Positions 55,247 to 63,974 of a stretch of 64,000 nt of DNA are shown here, piece by piece. Numbering within the stretch: the first letter of the stretch is position 1; the number at the start of each line of letters is the position of its first letter. Below the pieces are notes generated by a model. The model saw only the letters and a program-made list of their open reading frames with translations. It ran no database searches and was not told the origin of the DNA. The stretch is from an uncultured Eubacteriales bacterium (GTDB lineage: Bacteria; Bacillota; Clostridia; Christensenellales; CAG-314), in contig UQVY01000001.1 of assembly GCA_900544545.1 (NCBI GenBank), positions 191,855 through 255,854 on the forward strand. Reading direction: 5' to 3'. Position numbers and translations under genes: made by a program.

Positions 55247-56104
55247 ATGAAAAAAACGTCGTCTCTTGTATATATTTATAAAAACTTTTTCAGGCTGGTT
55301 CTGATAGTCGTTTTACCGGCTTTGTTTTTGGCGTTGTTCAGGTCGGATTATGTTGTTTCCGACTTTTTCGTTAATTTTGCTAAAAATACGGAAGACTTCA
55401 GGATAGTTGATTTTTACGGAGACGTATTTAAATATTTTTCTTTCATTAATTTCGACAGCGCGGGAGGCTTTATAGGCTGGTTCGTCAGCGCCTTGATCGC
55501 AATAGTCGGACTCGGAGCTTTGTACAGCGCGGTCGAGCGTCATATGCGCTTGGGTGTTCCCGTAAGTTTCAGGCTCGGTTCTCTCGTCAACGACAGTCTG
55601 GTTATCGTGCTGCCCTTCGCGGCGGTCGCTTTTTTCAGTTGCGAACTTCTCGGTCTGGTTACGAGCGGTATTATATGTCTGCTTTTTCTGATAATCAAAA
55701 GCAAGATTGCGTTGTTTATCGTATGTCTGATTCTCGTAATCGCAATTTACGTCGCATATTGCGCGTTTTTTGTGCTTATATGTCTTTCCGTTCCGGCGTC
55801 GCTTATTGACGGGTACAGTTTCAATTATTCGGCGGCTACGTCAATCAACCTCGTAAAGAACGCCTTGAAACGAATTTACGGAGCGATAGCGATTCCTCTC
55901 GTAATAACGGTTGCGGTTATCGCTCTTTTCAAGCCTCTGATATCGCTGGCGTCTCCGGCTGCGGAAGGAATTCTTTCGACGATAGGCTGGACCGTCGTTC
56001 ATGCCGGCTGGATGATATATTTCCCCGTCCTTACCATAAAGTACTATATGTTTTTAACGGGAATGGAGAGGGAAGATATGGGATTCGGAATAAGGAGGAA
56101 ATAA
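55247..56104 (+). CDS. Polytopic membrane protein of unknown function (first of a pair)
   Basis: A 285-residue protein with about six hydrophobic segments: near residues 15-30, 75-100, 120-145, 155-190, 210-230 and 250-275. No known transporter motif is apparent. I start at ATG 55247; the longer frame begins within the terminator stem. No clear ribosome binding site precedes the ATG. The stop overlaps the next start as TAATG, so the two membrane proteins are co-translated and probably work together. Confidence 0.72.
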   Translation: MKKTSSLVYIYKNFFRLVLIVVLPALFLALFRSDYVVSDFFVNFAKNTEDFRIVDFYGDVFKYFSFINFDSAGGFIGWFVSALIAIVGLGALYSAVERHMRLGVPVSFRLGSLVNDSLVIVLPFAAVAFFSCELLGLVTSGIICLLFLIIKSKIALFIVCLILVIAIYVAYCAFFVLICLSVPASLIDGYSFNYSAATSINLVKNALKRIYGAIAIPLVITVAVIALFKPLISLASPAAEGILSTIGWTVVHAGWMIYFPVLTIKYYMFLTGMEREDMGFGIRRK

Positions 56105-57051
56105 TGAAAGGAATCAAAACGTTCAGGCTGTTTATCGCCAACGGTTGTCTGCTGCTGAAAACCTTTCTTATGAGGCTTGCGATCGTTCTTATATTCCTGT
56201 CCGTGCCTATACTGCTTCTCAATTGCTCGGTCAGCGATTTTGCCGAATTTATCGATAAGTCGGTCAACGCGTTTTCTCTTCTTATAGAGGAGATGTCCGG
56301 AGGAAAGGTCTATTCGGTCGACGGATTTGCGGAGGTTTTAAGGAAAGCGGTCTTTACGGTCTACGACCTTTTCGATTCGCTCTTCGTGAACGTTCCGGAA
56401 TTGTTCTCAAAGCCCGTCGTGATATACGTAGGGATAGCCGTCTTTTACGTTCTGTACAGGTTTTTCGACGGTCTTTTCGATTTTTCGACGGTCTCTGGTC
56501 TTCGGGAGTTTATGGCTTTCGGAAAACCATCGTCGTACCTCTGGGGAATTTACAAGAACTTCGGGAAGTTTGCGTCTTATCAGTTTCCGTATATATTCGT
56601 GACGCTGGTCTCGGACTTATTCGTGTTTTTCGCGATAGTGGGAGCATACTTGTCGGTTTTCGTAGAGCTGAAGCTTGCGGGACTGATTATTACGGCGGTT
56701 ATGGCTTTGATATGCTTTTCGTTCAGAATGAGTCTGTTTTCGTTCTGGGCGGTCGAAAGAATTTATTCGGGGGAGGGTTTAGTCATAAGTTTCCGCAATT
56801 CGCTTAAATTGATTATCGACCGCTTTTTCCCGGTGTTCGCTTCAACGTTTATAACTCTCTTCCTGTGTCTGGCGACGCTCGTGCTTTTAAGGCTGTTCGT
56901 TTCAAACAGGATAGTATCGTGGGCGCTTTCGTTTGCGTCGATTCTGATTTCGTTTTATGAACTCAGATGTATGAATCTCGTGCAGTATTACGAAGCAATC
57001 GGAAAACCTTACTTTACAAAAAAACTTGATCTGGTGAAGAAAAATGACTGA
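56104..57051 (+). CDS. Polytopic membrane protein of unknown function (second of a pair)
   Basis: A 315-residue protein with about six hydrophobic segments, of similar size and layout to the one before it, but without close sequence similarity. A long extracytoplasmic loop (about residues 45-95) is acidic and Ser-rich. The last 30 residues are basic and probably cytoplasmic. AGGAGG precedes the ATG, and the end overlaps the following flavoprotein gene by 8 bases. The function is unknown; the coupling to flavoprotein genes may only be operon convenience. Confidence 0.75.
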   Translation: MKGIKTFRLFIANGCLLLKTFLMRLAIVLIFLSVPILLLNCSVSDFAEFIDKSVNAFSLLIEEMSGGKVYSVDGFAEVLRKAVFTVYDLFDSLFVNVPELFSKPVVIYVGIAVFYVLYRFFDGLFDFSTVSGLREFMAFGKPSSYLWGIYKNFGKFASYQFPYIFVTLVSDLFVFFAIVGAYLSVFVELKLAGLIITAVMALICFSFRMSLFSFWAVERIYSGEGLVISFRNSLKLIIDRFFPVFASTFITLFLCLATLVLLRLFVSNRIVSWALSFASILISFYELRCMNLVQYYEAIGKPYFTKKLDLVKKND

Positions 57052-58195
57052 ATCTGTTTTAATCGTCGGTGGCGGAGCTTCCGGATTGGCGGCGGCGATA
57101 ACGGCTGCGAATAACGGGAACAGAGTGGTTCTGCTCGAGAAGAACGAACGCGTTGGTAAGAAACTGCTTGTAACGGGAAACGGAAGATGTAATTTCGGCA
57201 ATCTTTCGGTTTCGGACGATTCATACAATAACAATAAGTTCGTTTCGGACGTTTTGCTGCGGGCAAAAGAAGGAGCCAATAAGCTTTTCGAAAAAATAGG
57301 TCTTTTAAGTTACGCGGATCCGGAGGGAAGGCTTTATCCCGTGTCCGAAACCGCGACGAGCGTTCTGGATTGTCTCAGATTCGAATGCGAACGCGCGGGG
57401 GTTGAATTCGTTACCGGAAAGACGGCAGACGCCGTTTATAAAAGGGACGTGGGCTATACCGTCGTTTGCGGAAACGAGAATCTTTTCGCGCGGAAGATAA
57501 TAATCGCGGTCGGTGGAAAAGCGCAGGCTCCGACGTACAATCTCGAAAAGCTCGTTGAAAACAGAGTTATCGTTCCTTACGCTCCTTCGCTCACGCCCAT
57601 AAAAGTAGAGCCTCTTCCGAGAGCGCTTTCGGGGCTTCGAGCAAAATGCGTGGCGTCGCTTTATAAGAACGGAAAACCGATTCGTAAAGAGAAAGGAGAA
57701 GTTCAGTTCAAAGACAATTCGCTCAGCGGTATAGTTATTCTCAATATGTCTTCCTTTATAGCGAGAAGCAAAGAGGAAAACGGATTCGAGATTTCTCTCG
57801 ATCTGTTTCCGCACATAAGATTCGAGGAGCTTCTTCCTTTGCTTAAAGAAAGATATAGCAGATTCGGCTCGCAGCATCTTATGACGGGTATGTTCCATAA
57901 CAGGCTTGCCGACGAAATCAAAAGAAGAGCGATTCTTCTCGACAAAAACGATATATCCGGACTTGCTGCGGTTATCAAGGATTTCCGCTTTACGGTTACG
58001 GGGCTTGCGGGTTTTTCGGAAGCGCAGGTTATGTGCGGAGGCATAGATACGAAGGCTCTGAAAACGAGTCTGGAATTCCGTAAAAACGAGGGATTATACG
58101 CTTGCGGCGAGGTCGTCGATATAGACGGATTGTGCGGCGGATTCAATCTCCATTGGGCTTTTTCGAGCGGTATCGTAGCGGGAGAATTGGAATAA
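57044..58195 (+). CDS. HI0933-family (BaiN-like) flavoprotein
   Basis: A 383-residue FAD-binding oxidoreductase. The dinucleotide-binding motif VLIVGGGASGLAAAI opens the protein, followed by the family signature VGKKLLVTGNGRCNF. The C-terminal FAD motif is LYACGEVVDIDGLCGGFNLHWAFSS (start near residue 350). Members are annotated as aminoacetone oxidase-like or BaiN-like, but the reaction is generally unknown. It is followed two bases later by a second FAD protein gene. Confidence 0.9.
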   Translation: MTESVLIVGGGASGLAAAITAANNGNRVVLLEKNERVGKKLLVTGNGRCNFGNLSVSDDSYNNNKFVSDVLLRAKEGANKLFEKIGLLSYADPEGRLYPVSETATSVLDCLRFECERAGVEFVTGKTADAVYKRDVGYTVVCGNENLFARKIIIAVGGKAQAPTYNLEKLVENRVIVPYAPSLTPIKVEPLPRALSGLRAKCVASLYKNGKPIRKEKGEVQFKDNSLSGIVILNMSSFIARSKEENGFEISLDLFPHIRFEELLPLLKERYSRFGSQHLMTGMFHNRLADEIKRRAILLDKNDISGLAAVIKDFRFTVTGLAGFSEAQVMCGGIDTKALKTSLEFRKNEGLYACGEVVDIDGLCGGFNLHWAFSSGIVAGELE

Positions 58196-58196
58196 A

Positions 58197-59777
58197 ATGA
58201 ATTACAGGATCAATAACCTTCCCGTCGGAATGGACGAGAAGGACTTCGTTGCGGCTATTTCGGAAAAAACGGGTATTCCTTACGGAGAAATAAGCGATGT
58301 GATTTTGCTAAAAAGGTCTCTCGATTGCCGTCACGGAAAGGTCAGACCGATTCTTTCTCTGGGATTCGGATGCAACCGAGATTTAAGCGGAACGAAGGAC
58401 GTTTTTCCGTACGAAAAACCCGTTAATCTGCTTGACGGGATTCGTCCCCGAAACTGCAAAGGTCTGAAAGCGGTCGTTGCAGGCAGCGGTCCGGCAGGCC
58501 TTTTTTGTTCTCTTGCTCTTGCGAAGGCAGGCGCGGATGTGACTCTTCTCGAAAGGGGCGACGACGTTGCGGAACGGAAAAAAGCAGTAACTTCTTTCTG
58601 GAACGGAGGAAAACTCGACGTCGAGTCCAACGTTCAGTTCGGATTGGGCGGAGCGGGGACTTTTTCCGACGGAAAGCTCACGACCGGAGTCAACGACAAA
58701 AGGCTTTTTACGGTTTTCGATACGTTCGGAAGATTCGGCGCAGACAAGGATATTATGTATTCTTCAACGCCGCATATAGGAACGGACGTTCTCGAAACGG
58801 TCGTGGCGCGTTTCAGAGACGAGCTTTTAAGGCTCGGAGTTACGATTAAATTCAGGACGAAACTTACGGATGTCGAAATCGAGGACGGAAATCTTTCCTC
58901 GGTTATCGTCAACGACGGAGCCGACGAAAGAATCGACTGCGACGCTTTGGTTCTTGCGGTCGGACACAGCGCGAGAGATACCTTCGAAATGCTCTTAAAA
59001 CGCGGAGTGGCGATGGAAAGGAAATCGTTTGCCGTGGGAGTGAGAATAGAACATCCGCAAAGTATTATAAACGAATATAAATACGGGAAATTTACGCATC
59101 CCGACCTCGAAGCCGCGGATTATAAGCTCGTCGAACATCTTTCGGACGGAAGGACCGCGTATACTTTCTGTATGTGTCCGGGCGGTTTCGTAACGGCGGC
59201 CGCGAGTGAGTCGGAGTGTCTTGTTACCAACGGAATGAGCAACCGAGACAGAGGCGGCTTCAACAGCAACAGCGCGCTTCTCGTCAACGTAAATCCCGAA
59301 GATTTCGGCGGGGATGGCGTTCTTGCGGGAGTTGAGTTTCAGCGCAGATTGGAAAAAGCCGCGTTTTCCGTTTTCGGGAATTACGTTGCGCCTGCCGAAA
59401 ACGCATTGGATTTTATCTCGGGACGAAAGGAATTCGGGAACGATTACGTTTTTAAAGTTCAGCCGACCTATCGGCGCGGAGTAAAGCCCTGCAATCTTCG
59501 GAAATGTCTTCCGGATTTCGTTTCGCGTTCTCTTGCCGAGGCAATTCCGATTTTCGGAAAAAGGATAAAAGGCTTCGATTCCCGGGGCGTTCTTACGGCG
59601 GTCGAAACGAGAAGCAGCAGTCCCGTCAGAATTATTCGCAATGCGGAAGGAGTTTCGAACGTAAAGGGAATTTATCCTTGCGGGGAAGGCGCGGGTTATG
59701 CCGGAGGAATCGTATCCGCCGCGGTAGACGGACTTATTCAGGCGGAAAGAATACTTTCGCTCTGTCTTGACGCGTAA
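58197..59777 (+). CDS. FAD-dependent oxidoreductase (uncharacterised dehydrogenase family)
   Basis: A 526-residue protein. The N-terminal 80 residues form a small alpha/beta domain typical of this family (DVILLKRSLDCRHGKVRP). The FAD-binding motif AVVAGSGPAGLFCSLALA then starts near residue 90. FGLGGAGTFSDGKLTT, AVGHSARDTFEML and the C-terminal PCGEGAGYAGGIVSAAVDG are the characteristic signatures. The substrate is unknown. The start abuts the previous stop. Confidence 0.9.
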   Translation: MNYRINNLPVGMDEKDFVAAISEKTGIPYGEISDVILLKRSLDCRHGKVRPILSLGFGCNRDLSGTKDVFPYEKPVNLLDGIRPRNCKGLKAVVAGSGPAGLFCSLALAKAGADVTLLERGDDVAERKKAVTSFWNGGKLDVESNVQFGLGGAGTFSDGKLTTGVNDKRLFTVFDTFGRFGADKDIMYSSTPHIGTDVLETVVARFRDELLRLGVTIKFRTKLTDVEIEDGNLSSVIVNDGADERIDCDALVLAVGHSARDTFEMLLKRGVAMERKSFAVGVRIEHPQSIINEYKYGKFTHPDLEAADYKLVEHLSDGRTAYTFCMCPGGFVTAAASESECLVTNGMSNRDRGGFNSNSALLVNVNPEDFGGDGVLAGVEFQRRLEKAAFSVFGNYVAPAENALDFISGRKEFGNDYVFKVQPTYRRGVKPCNLRKCLPDFVSRSLAEAIPIFGKRIKGFDSRGVLTAVETRSSSPVRIIRNAEGVSNVKGIYPCGEGAGYAGGIVSAAVDGLIQAERILSLCLDA

Positions 59778-59833
59778 TCTATGAAATCGTCGGCAGATTT
59801 TGTAAAAAACGCGGAATTTTTACTTAAAAACGC

Positions 59834-59862
59834 TTGACACGGCGGGAGAGCTGTGCTAAAAT
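59834..59862 (+). promoter_or_regulatory. Sigma-A promoter for the infC-rpmI-rplT operon
   Basis: TTGACA at 59834-59839, a 17-base spacer and TAAAAT at 59857-59862. Confidence 0.88.
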
Positions 59863-59869
59863 GAGGAGG

Positions 59870-59968
59870 CTCAAGCAGAAGTCCGCTTCTCACCAAACGA
59901 TCGGTTGTTGTTTGGTTTCCTGTCTATAGTTTATGGTATGGGTGCGGATTTTTGTCCGCGCTTTTTTA
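59870..59968 (+). ncRNA. L20-type autoregulatory leader of infC-rpmI-rplT
   Basis: This leader resembles the Firmicutes L20 leader, in which ribosomal protein L20 binding favours termination. CACCAAACGATCGG pairs partly with the later TTGTTTGG stretch, and the terminator hairpin is GTGCGGA/TCCGCGC (59942-59948 with 59955-59961) followed by six Ts. It lies between the promoter and infC, as in Bacillus. Confidence 0.8.
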
Positions 59969-59994
59969 TTATGTATCCAAGGGGGTATACGACC

Positions 59995-60510
59995 ATTAAG
60001 GATCTTCAGATCAACAATCAGATCAGGGACGATCAGGTTCGTCTTATCGATTCGGAAGGCAATCAGCTGGGAATCGTTTCTTTGAGAGAGGCGTTTGCCG
60101 TTGCCGATGAAAAACAGCTTGATTTAGTCAAGATTTCACCTAACGCCGTTCCGCCCGTCTGTAAGATTATGGACTACGGAAAGTATCGCTACGAACAGAT
60201 CAAGAAAGAAAAAGAAGCCCGTAAAAATCAGAAGATAGTTGAACTCAAGGAAATATGGCTGTCCATGACCATCGACGAGGGAGATATGCAGACTAAGGCT
60301 AAAAACGCCGCTAAGTTCATAGCCGACGGAAATAAAGTCAAGGTTTCGCTCAGGATGAGAGGTCGTCAGGCGGCGTATTCTAAAAGCGCAGTGGAAGTCG
60401 TGTCGCGGTTTGCCGATATTCTTAAAGACGTTGCCTCGGTCGAGAAACAACCTTTGGTCGAAGGTCGCAACGTAACGATGATTATCGCGCCGATAAATAA
60501 TAAAAAGTAA
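59995..60510 (+). CDS. infC: Translation initiation factor IF-3, probable AUU start
   Basis: IF-3 keeps ribosomal subunits apart and proofreads start codons. The body is unmistakable: INNQIRDDQVRLIDSEGNQLG, PNAVPPVCKIMDYGKYRYEQ and the C-terminal RMRGRQAAYSK. I place the start at ATT 59995, nine bases after the strong AAGGGGGT; this gives 171 residues, the usual length. An ATG at 59971 is in frame but sits inside the terminator T tract and before the ribosome binding site. Rare AUU starts are known for infC in Escherichia coli and Bacillus and allow IF-3 to control itself. Confidence 0.93.
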   Translation: MKDLQINNQIRDDQVRLIDSEGNQLGIVSLREAFAVADEKQLDLVKISPNAVPPVCKIMDYGKYRYEQIKKEKEARKNQKIVELKEIWLSMTIDEGDMQTKAKNAAKFIADGNKVKVSLRMRGRQAAYSKSAVEVVSRFADILKDVASVEKQPLVEGRNVTMIIAPINNKK

Positions 60511-60526
60511 CATGGAGGAAAGATAA

Positions 60527-60721
60527 ATGCCGAAACAGAAATCTCACAGCGGTTCCGCAAAACGCTTTTCCGTAAAGAAATCCGGAAAGGTCAAGAGAGC
60601 CCAAATGGGTAAGAATCACATTCTGACAAAGAAGACAACCAAGAGAACACGTCATCTTCGTGCAGCTGCATACGTAGACAAGGCACAGGCTGCAACCGTA
60701 AGACGTATGTTGCCGTATTGA
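60527..60721 (+). CDS. rpmI: 50S ribosomal protein L35
   Basis: A 64-residue basic protein: MPKQKSHSGSAKRFSVKKSG at the start and HILTKKTTKRTRHLR in the middle are diagnostic of L35. GGAGGAAAG precedes the ATG, and it lies between infC and rplT as in most bacteria. Confidence 0.98.
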   Translation: MPKQKSHSGSAKRFSVKKSGKVKRAQMGKNHILTKKTTKRTRHLRAAAYVDKAQAATVRRMLPY

Positions 60722-60737
60722 TCCGGAGGTATAAGAG

Positions 60738-61091
60738 ATGAGAATTAAACGTGGTGTAAACGCGGTAAAGAAACGCAGAAAGATATTGAAACTCGCTAAA
60801 GGCTACTTCGGTCTTAAAAGCACTAACTACAGAATCGCCCGTCAGGCGGTTATGAAGTCCGGTAACTACGCTTACGTCGGAAGAAAACAGAAGAAACGCG
60901 ATTTCAGACAGCTCTGGATCGCTCGTATCAATGCGGGCGCGCGCGCAAACGGTCTTTCTTACAGCAAAATGATGCACGGGCTCAAGCTCGCGGGTATCGA
61001 CCTTAACAGAAAGGTTCTCGCCGAACTTGCCGTATCCGACGCTCAGGCTTTTGCTAAGCTTGCCGACGCAGCAAAGTCCAAACTGAACTAA
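60738..61091 (+). CDS. rplT: 50S ribosomal protein L20
   Basis: A 117-residue rRNA-binding protein, also the expected regulator that binds the leader at 59870. MRIKRGVNAVKKRRKILKLA, GYFGLKSTNYRIARQAVMK and RDFRQLWIARINAGAR match L20 closely. CGGAGGT precedes the ATG, 16 bases after rpmI. Confidence 0.98.
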   Translation: MRIKRGVNAVKKRRKILKLAKGYFGLKSTNYRIARQAVMKSGNYAYVGRKQKKRDFRQLWIARINAGARANGLSYSKMMHGLKLAGIDLNRKVLAELAVSDAQAFAKLADAAKSKLN

Positions 61092-61103
61092 CGAGTTGAC
61101 TCA

Positions 61104-61148
61104 AGCCTTCGATCGGCGCATATTGCTCCGCAACCGAAGGCTTTTTTT
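61104..61148 (+). terminator. Intrinsic terminator after rplT
   Basis: AGCCTTCG (61104-61111) pairs with CGAAGGCT (61135-61142) around a 23-base loop that can itself fold, then seven Ts. Confidence 0.85.
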
Positions 61149-61153
61149 GAATT

Positions 61154-61906
61154 ATGTTTATCACGGGCAGCAATAAGAATTACATTCGGGCGAAAAAACT
61201 TCTCGATAAGAAATATCGCTTCGAATCGGGCTTATATCTTATCGAAGGAGAGAAGCTCGTCAACGACGCGATAAGACTCGGAGCAGAGGTCGAAACGCTC
61301 TTTATAGACAAGAAAAAAGAGGAAAGGTTTTCCCGTCTTTCGGAAACGATTCCGACAGTATACGAAATGGAAGAGAGGTTTATTTCTTCTCTTTGCGAAA
61401 CGGTTACGCCGCAGGGTATCATCGCCGTTTGCAGAAGATCGGTCGGAGAAATCTTAGAGCCTCGCGGACGCGCTCTTATTCTGGAAAATCTTCAGGACCC
61501 GGGTAACGTCGGAGCGATTTTGAGAACGGCTATGGGTTTCGGCTATAACGACGTGTATCTCGTCGGCTCGGCGGATCCGTTTTCGATGAAAAGTCTTCGC
61601 TCGGGAATGACCGCTCAATTCGTTTTGAGGATTGTCGAATGCTCTTTTGACGAAGCGTTCGGCGCTAACGGAGAAAGTCTGCTTGTCTGTGCGGATATGA
61701 ACGGCGAAAACGTAAGAAGCATTCGGAATATTCCTTTAAAGCATACGATAGTTCTCGGCAACGAAGGCAACGGTGTTTCCGTCGAAGCGAAAAAACTTTG
61801 CGGGAAGACGGTCGCGATACCTATGGAAAACGGACTGGAAAGCTTTAACGTAGCCGTTTCCGCAGGTGTGTTGATGTATGCTTTAGGAGGAATTTGCGGC
61901 GAATAG
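61154..61906 (+). CDS. TrmH/SpoU-family RNA 2'-O-methyltransferase
   Basis: A 250-residue SPOUT methyltransferase with an N-terminal substrate-binding domain (about residues 1-90). The motifs are ENLQDPGNVGAILRTA (motif 1), VLGNEGNGVS (motif 2) and IPMENGLESFNVAVSAG (motif 3). It is close in layout to the 23S rRNA methyltransferases of the RlmB/YsgA group. The ATG at 61154 comes only six bases after the rplT terminator T tract and has no proper ribosome binding site, so read-through and translation efficiency are unclear. Confidence 0.92.
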   Translation: MFITGSNKNYIRAKKLLDKKYRFESGLYLIEGEKLVNDAIRLGAEVETLFIDKKKEERFSRLSETIPTVYEMEERFISSLCETVTPQGIIAVCRRSVGEILEPRGRALILENLQDPGNVGAILRTAMGFGYNDVYLVGSADPFSMKSLRSGMTAQFVLRIVECSFDEAFGANGESLLVCADMNGENVRSIRNIPLKHTIVLGNEGNGVSVEAKKLCGKTVAIPMENGLESFNVAVSAGVLMYALGGICGE

Positions 61907-62005
61907 ATGAGTTTTAGCGGCAGAAATATTGAGTTTGCGGTTAAATCAATATTGCGGGCAATACGTGATAAAATCGATTATAATAACTACGGAGGAATCT
62001 AATTT

Positions 62006-62749
62006 ATGTCCGGACACAGTAAATGGGCTAATATAAAGAATAAAAAAGCAAAGGGCGACGCGGCTAAATCCAAGATTTTCACTAAAATCGGAAGAGAAAT
62101 AGCCGTTGCCGTAAAACTCGGTGGAAGCGATCCGGCAAGCAACAGTAAACTCTACGACGCGATCGCAAACGCGAAAATGAATAATATGCCCAACGACAAT
62201 ATCAGCAGGAGTATTAAGAAGGCTGCCGGCGAACTGGGCAATATCAACTACGAAAATATGCTCTACGAAGGATACGGAATCGGCGGCTCCGCAGTAATCA
62301 TCGAAGTTCTTACCGATAACAAAAATCGTATTGCGGGCGAAGTAAGGCATTATTTCGATAAGTTCGGCGGAGCTATGGGAACTTCCAACTGCGTATCCTA
62401 TATGTTCGACAGAAAGGGCGTTGTCGTTTGCGAAAGGAACGAAAAGAGCGAGGACGATATATACGAAACGGTTCTCGACGCGGGAGCGGAGGACGTCAAC
62501 ATCGAAGACGACGTTTTTGAAGTCTATACCACGCAGGCTAACCTTTCTTCCATCAGAAATTATTTTGAGAAGGCGGGATTTACGCTTATTTCCGCGGGTA
62601 TGGAGTGGCTTCCGCAGAATCTCGTTACTCTCGAAGGCGAAAATCTTGAAAAATTCCTTAAAATGATAGACGCTATGGAGGACAACGACGACGTTCAGAA
62701 GGTTTTCCATAACGTAGATCTTCCCGAGGAAGAGGACGAGGAAGAATAA
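62006..62749 (+). CDS. YebC/PmpR-family regulatory protein
   Basis: A 247-residue protein of the YebC/TACO1 family, described as DNA-binding regulators and, more recently, as translation factors for proline-rich stretches. MSGHSKWANIKNKKAKGDA and KIFTKIGREIAVAVKLGG at the N-terminus, then NMPNDNISRSIKKAAGEL, are diagnostic. CGGAGGA precedes the ATG. It sits just before ruvC-ruvA, a common arrangement. Confidence 0.95.
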   Translation: MSGHSKWANIKNKKAKGDAAKSKIFTKIGREIAVAVKLGGSDPASNSKLYDAIANAKMNNMPNDNISRSIKKAAGELGNINYENMLYEGYGIGGSAVIIEVLTDNKNRIAGEVRHYFDKFGGAMGTSNCVSYMFDRKGVVVCERNEKSEDDIYETVLDAGAEDVNIEDDVFEVYTTQANLSSIRNYFEKAGFTLISAGMEWLPQNLVTLEGENLEKFLKMIDAMEDNDDVQKVFHNVDLPEEEDEEE

Positions 62750-62751
62750 TC

Positions 62752-63240
62752 TTGAGAATTCTCGGATTTGACCCGGGACTTGCAACTACCGGGTACGGTG
62801 TTATCGATATCGACGGAAGGAACGTAAAACTCGTGGACTACGGAATCATTTCCACGCCCAAGGAGGAATCCGTGCCGGTAAGGCTTGCTATGATTTCCGA
62901 AGCCGCCGACAGTCTTATCGGAAAGTTCCGTCCCGACGAAATAGCGATGGAGGAGTTGTTTTTCAACACCAATATTACTACCGGAATAAAGGTTGCCGAA
63001 GCAAGGGGCGTTCTTATCGTCAGCGCAATCAAAAAATGCGGGTTGCTTTTCGAGTATACGCCGCTTCAGGTCAAGATAGCCCTGACTGGTTACGGCAGAG
63101 CGGACAAGCATCAGATGCAGGCTATGGTTAAGACTTATCTTTGTCTCGATAAGATTCCGCGTCCCGACGACGCCGCCGACGCGCTTGCGGTCGCGCTCAC
63201 TCACGCTCAGTCGCGGAAAATGAAAGGACGCGAGATGTAA
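62752..63240 (+). CDS. ruvC: Holliday junction resolvase RuvC
   Basis: Endonuclease that cuts Holliday junctions. The acidic residues are in place: Asp7 in ILGFDPGLATTGYG, a Glu in AMEELFF (near residue 66), and the C-terminal PDDAADALAVAL. Length is 162 residues. The start is TTG 62752, three codons before the conserved core, because no ATG fits; the upstream GAGGACGAGG serves as a weak binding site. It follows yebC with no gap to speak of. Confidence 0.95.
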   Translation: MRILGFDPGLATTGYGVIDIDGRNVKLVDYGIISTPKEESVPVRLAMISEAADSLIGKFRPDEIAMEELFFNTNITTGIKVAEARGVLIVSAIKKCGLLFEYTPLQVKIALTGYGRADKHQMQAMVKTYLCLDKIPRPDDAADALAVALTHAQSRKMKGREM

Positions 63241-63296
63241 ATAAAAAGAAAAGCCGCCGAAAACAGGTCGGTGCTTTTCGCTTATACGGAGAGAAA

Positions 63297-63905
63297 ATGA
63301 TAAATTTCGTTATCGGAGAGGTCGTCGGAATAGAGGACGGTCTGCTTGTTGTCTCAAATAACGGTATAGGCTTCGAAATCAACGTTTCGAATAAAACCTT
63401 ATCGGATTTTTCCCTTATCGGCGAGGTCGTTACGGTATATACCTATATGCAGGTGAGAGAGGACGACGTTTCTCTTTTCGGCTTTTCCACAAAGGAAGAG
63501 AAGAAGATGTTCCTTATGCTGATTTCGGTAAACGGAGTAGGTCCCAAGATGGCTCTTCAGATTCTTTCCGGAATAAGACCGGACGACCTCAGCGCGGCTA
63601 TAGTTTCGGAAGACGCGGCAAGTCTCGTAAGAATCAAGGGTTTAGGCAAAAAGACGGCGGAAAGAATCGTTCTCGAACTTAAAGGGAAGATTTCGCCGAT
63701 GGAAGTTTTGCTTACGTCTAAAAAGGGCGTTTCTGTTTTTGAACCGGCTTCTTCGTCGACGGGCGACCAGGCCGAGGCTCTGACGGTTTTGCTTTCTCTC
63801 GGAATGACGAGAGCGGAGGCGCAAAGGCATATAGCAGACGCGGTTAAGAACGGCTGTTCGTCTTCCGAAGATATAGTCAGATACGCAATCCGACACAACG
63901 TTTGA
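63297..63905 (+). CDS. ruvA: Holliday junction branch migration protein RuvA
   Basis: Binds Holliday junctions as a tetramer and loads RuvB. The OB-fold N-terminus has GIGFEINVSNKTL and YTYMQVREDDVSLFGF; the helix-hairpin-helix region has LISVNGVGPKMALQIL and LVRIKGLGKKTAERIVLELK; the flexible linker and RuvB-binding domain III follow. Length is 202 residues. ruvB would be expected next but lies outside the window, if present; a hairpin follows. Confidence 0.96.
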   Translation: MINFVIGEVVGIEDGLLVVSNNGIGFEINVSNKTLSDFSLIGEVVTVYTYMQVREDDVSLFGFSTKEEKKMFLMLISVNGVGPKMALQILSGIRPDDLSAAIVSEDAASLVRIKGLGKKTAERIVLELKGKISPMEVLLTSKKGVSVFEPASSSTGDQAEALTVLLSLGMTRAEAQRHIADAVKNGCSSSEDIVRYAIRHNV

Positions 63906-63974
63906 AAATTCGATAGGTATAAAAATCAAAAGAAAAAGCGGCTTAATAGACGGGTGTCCGTAAAACAGTTAATC

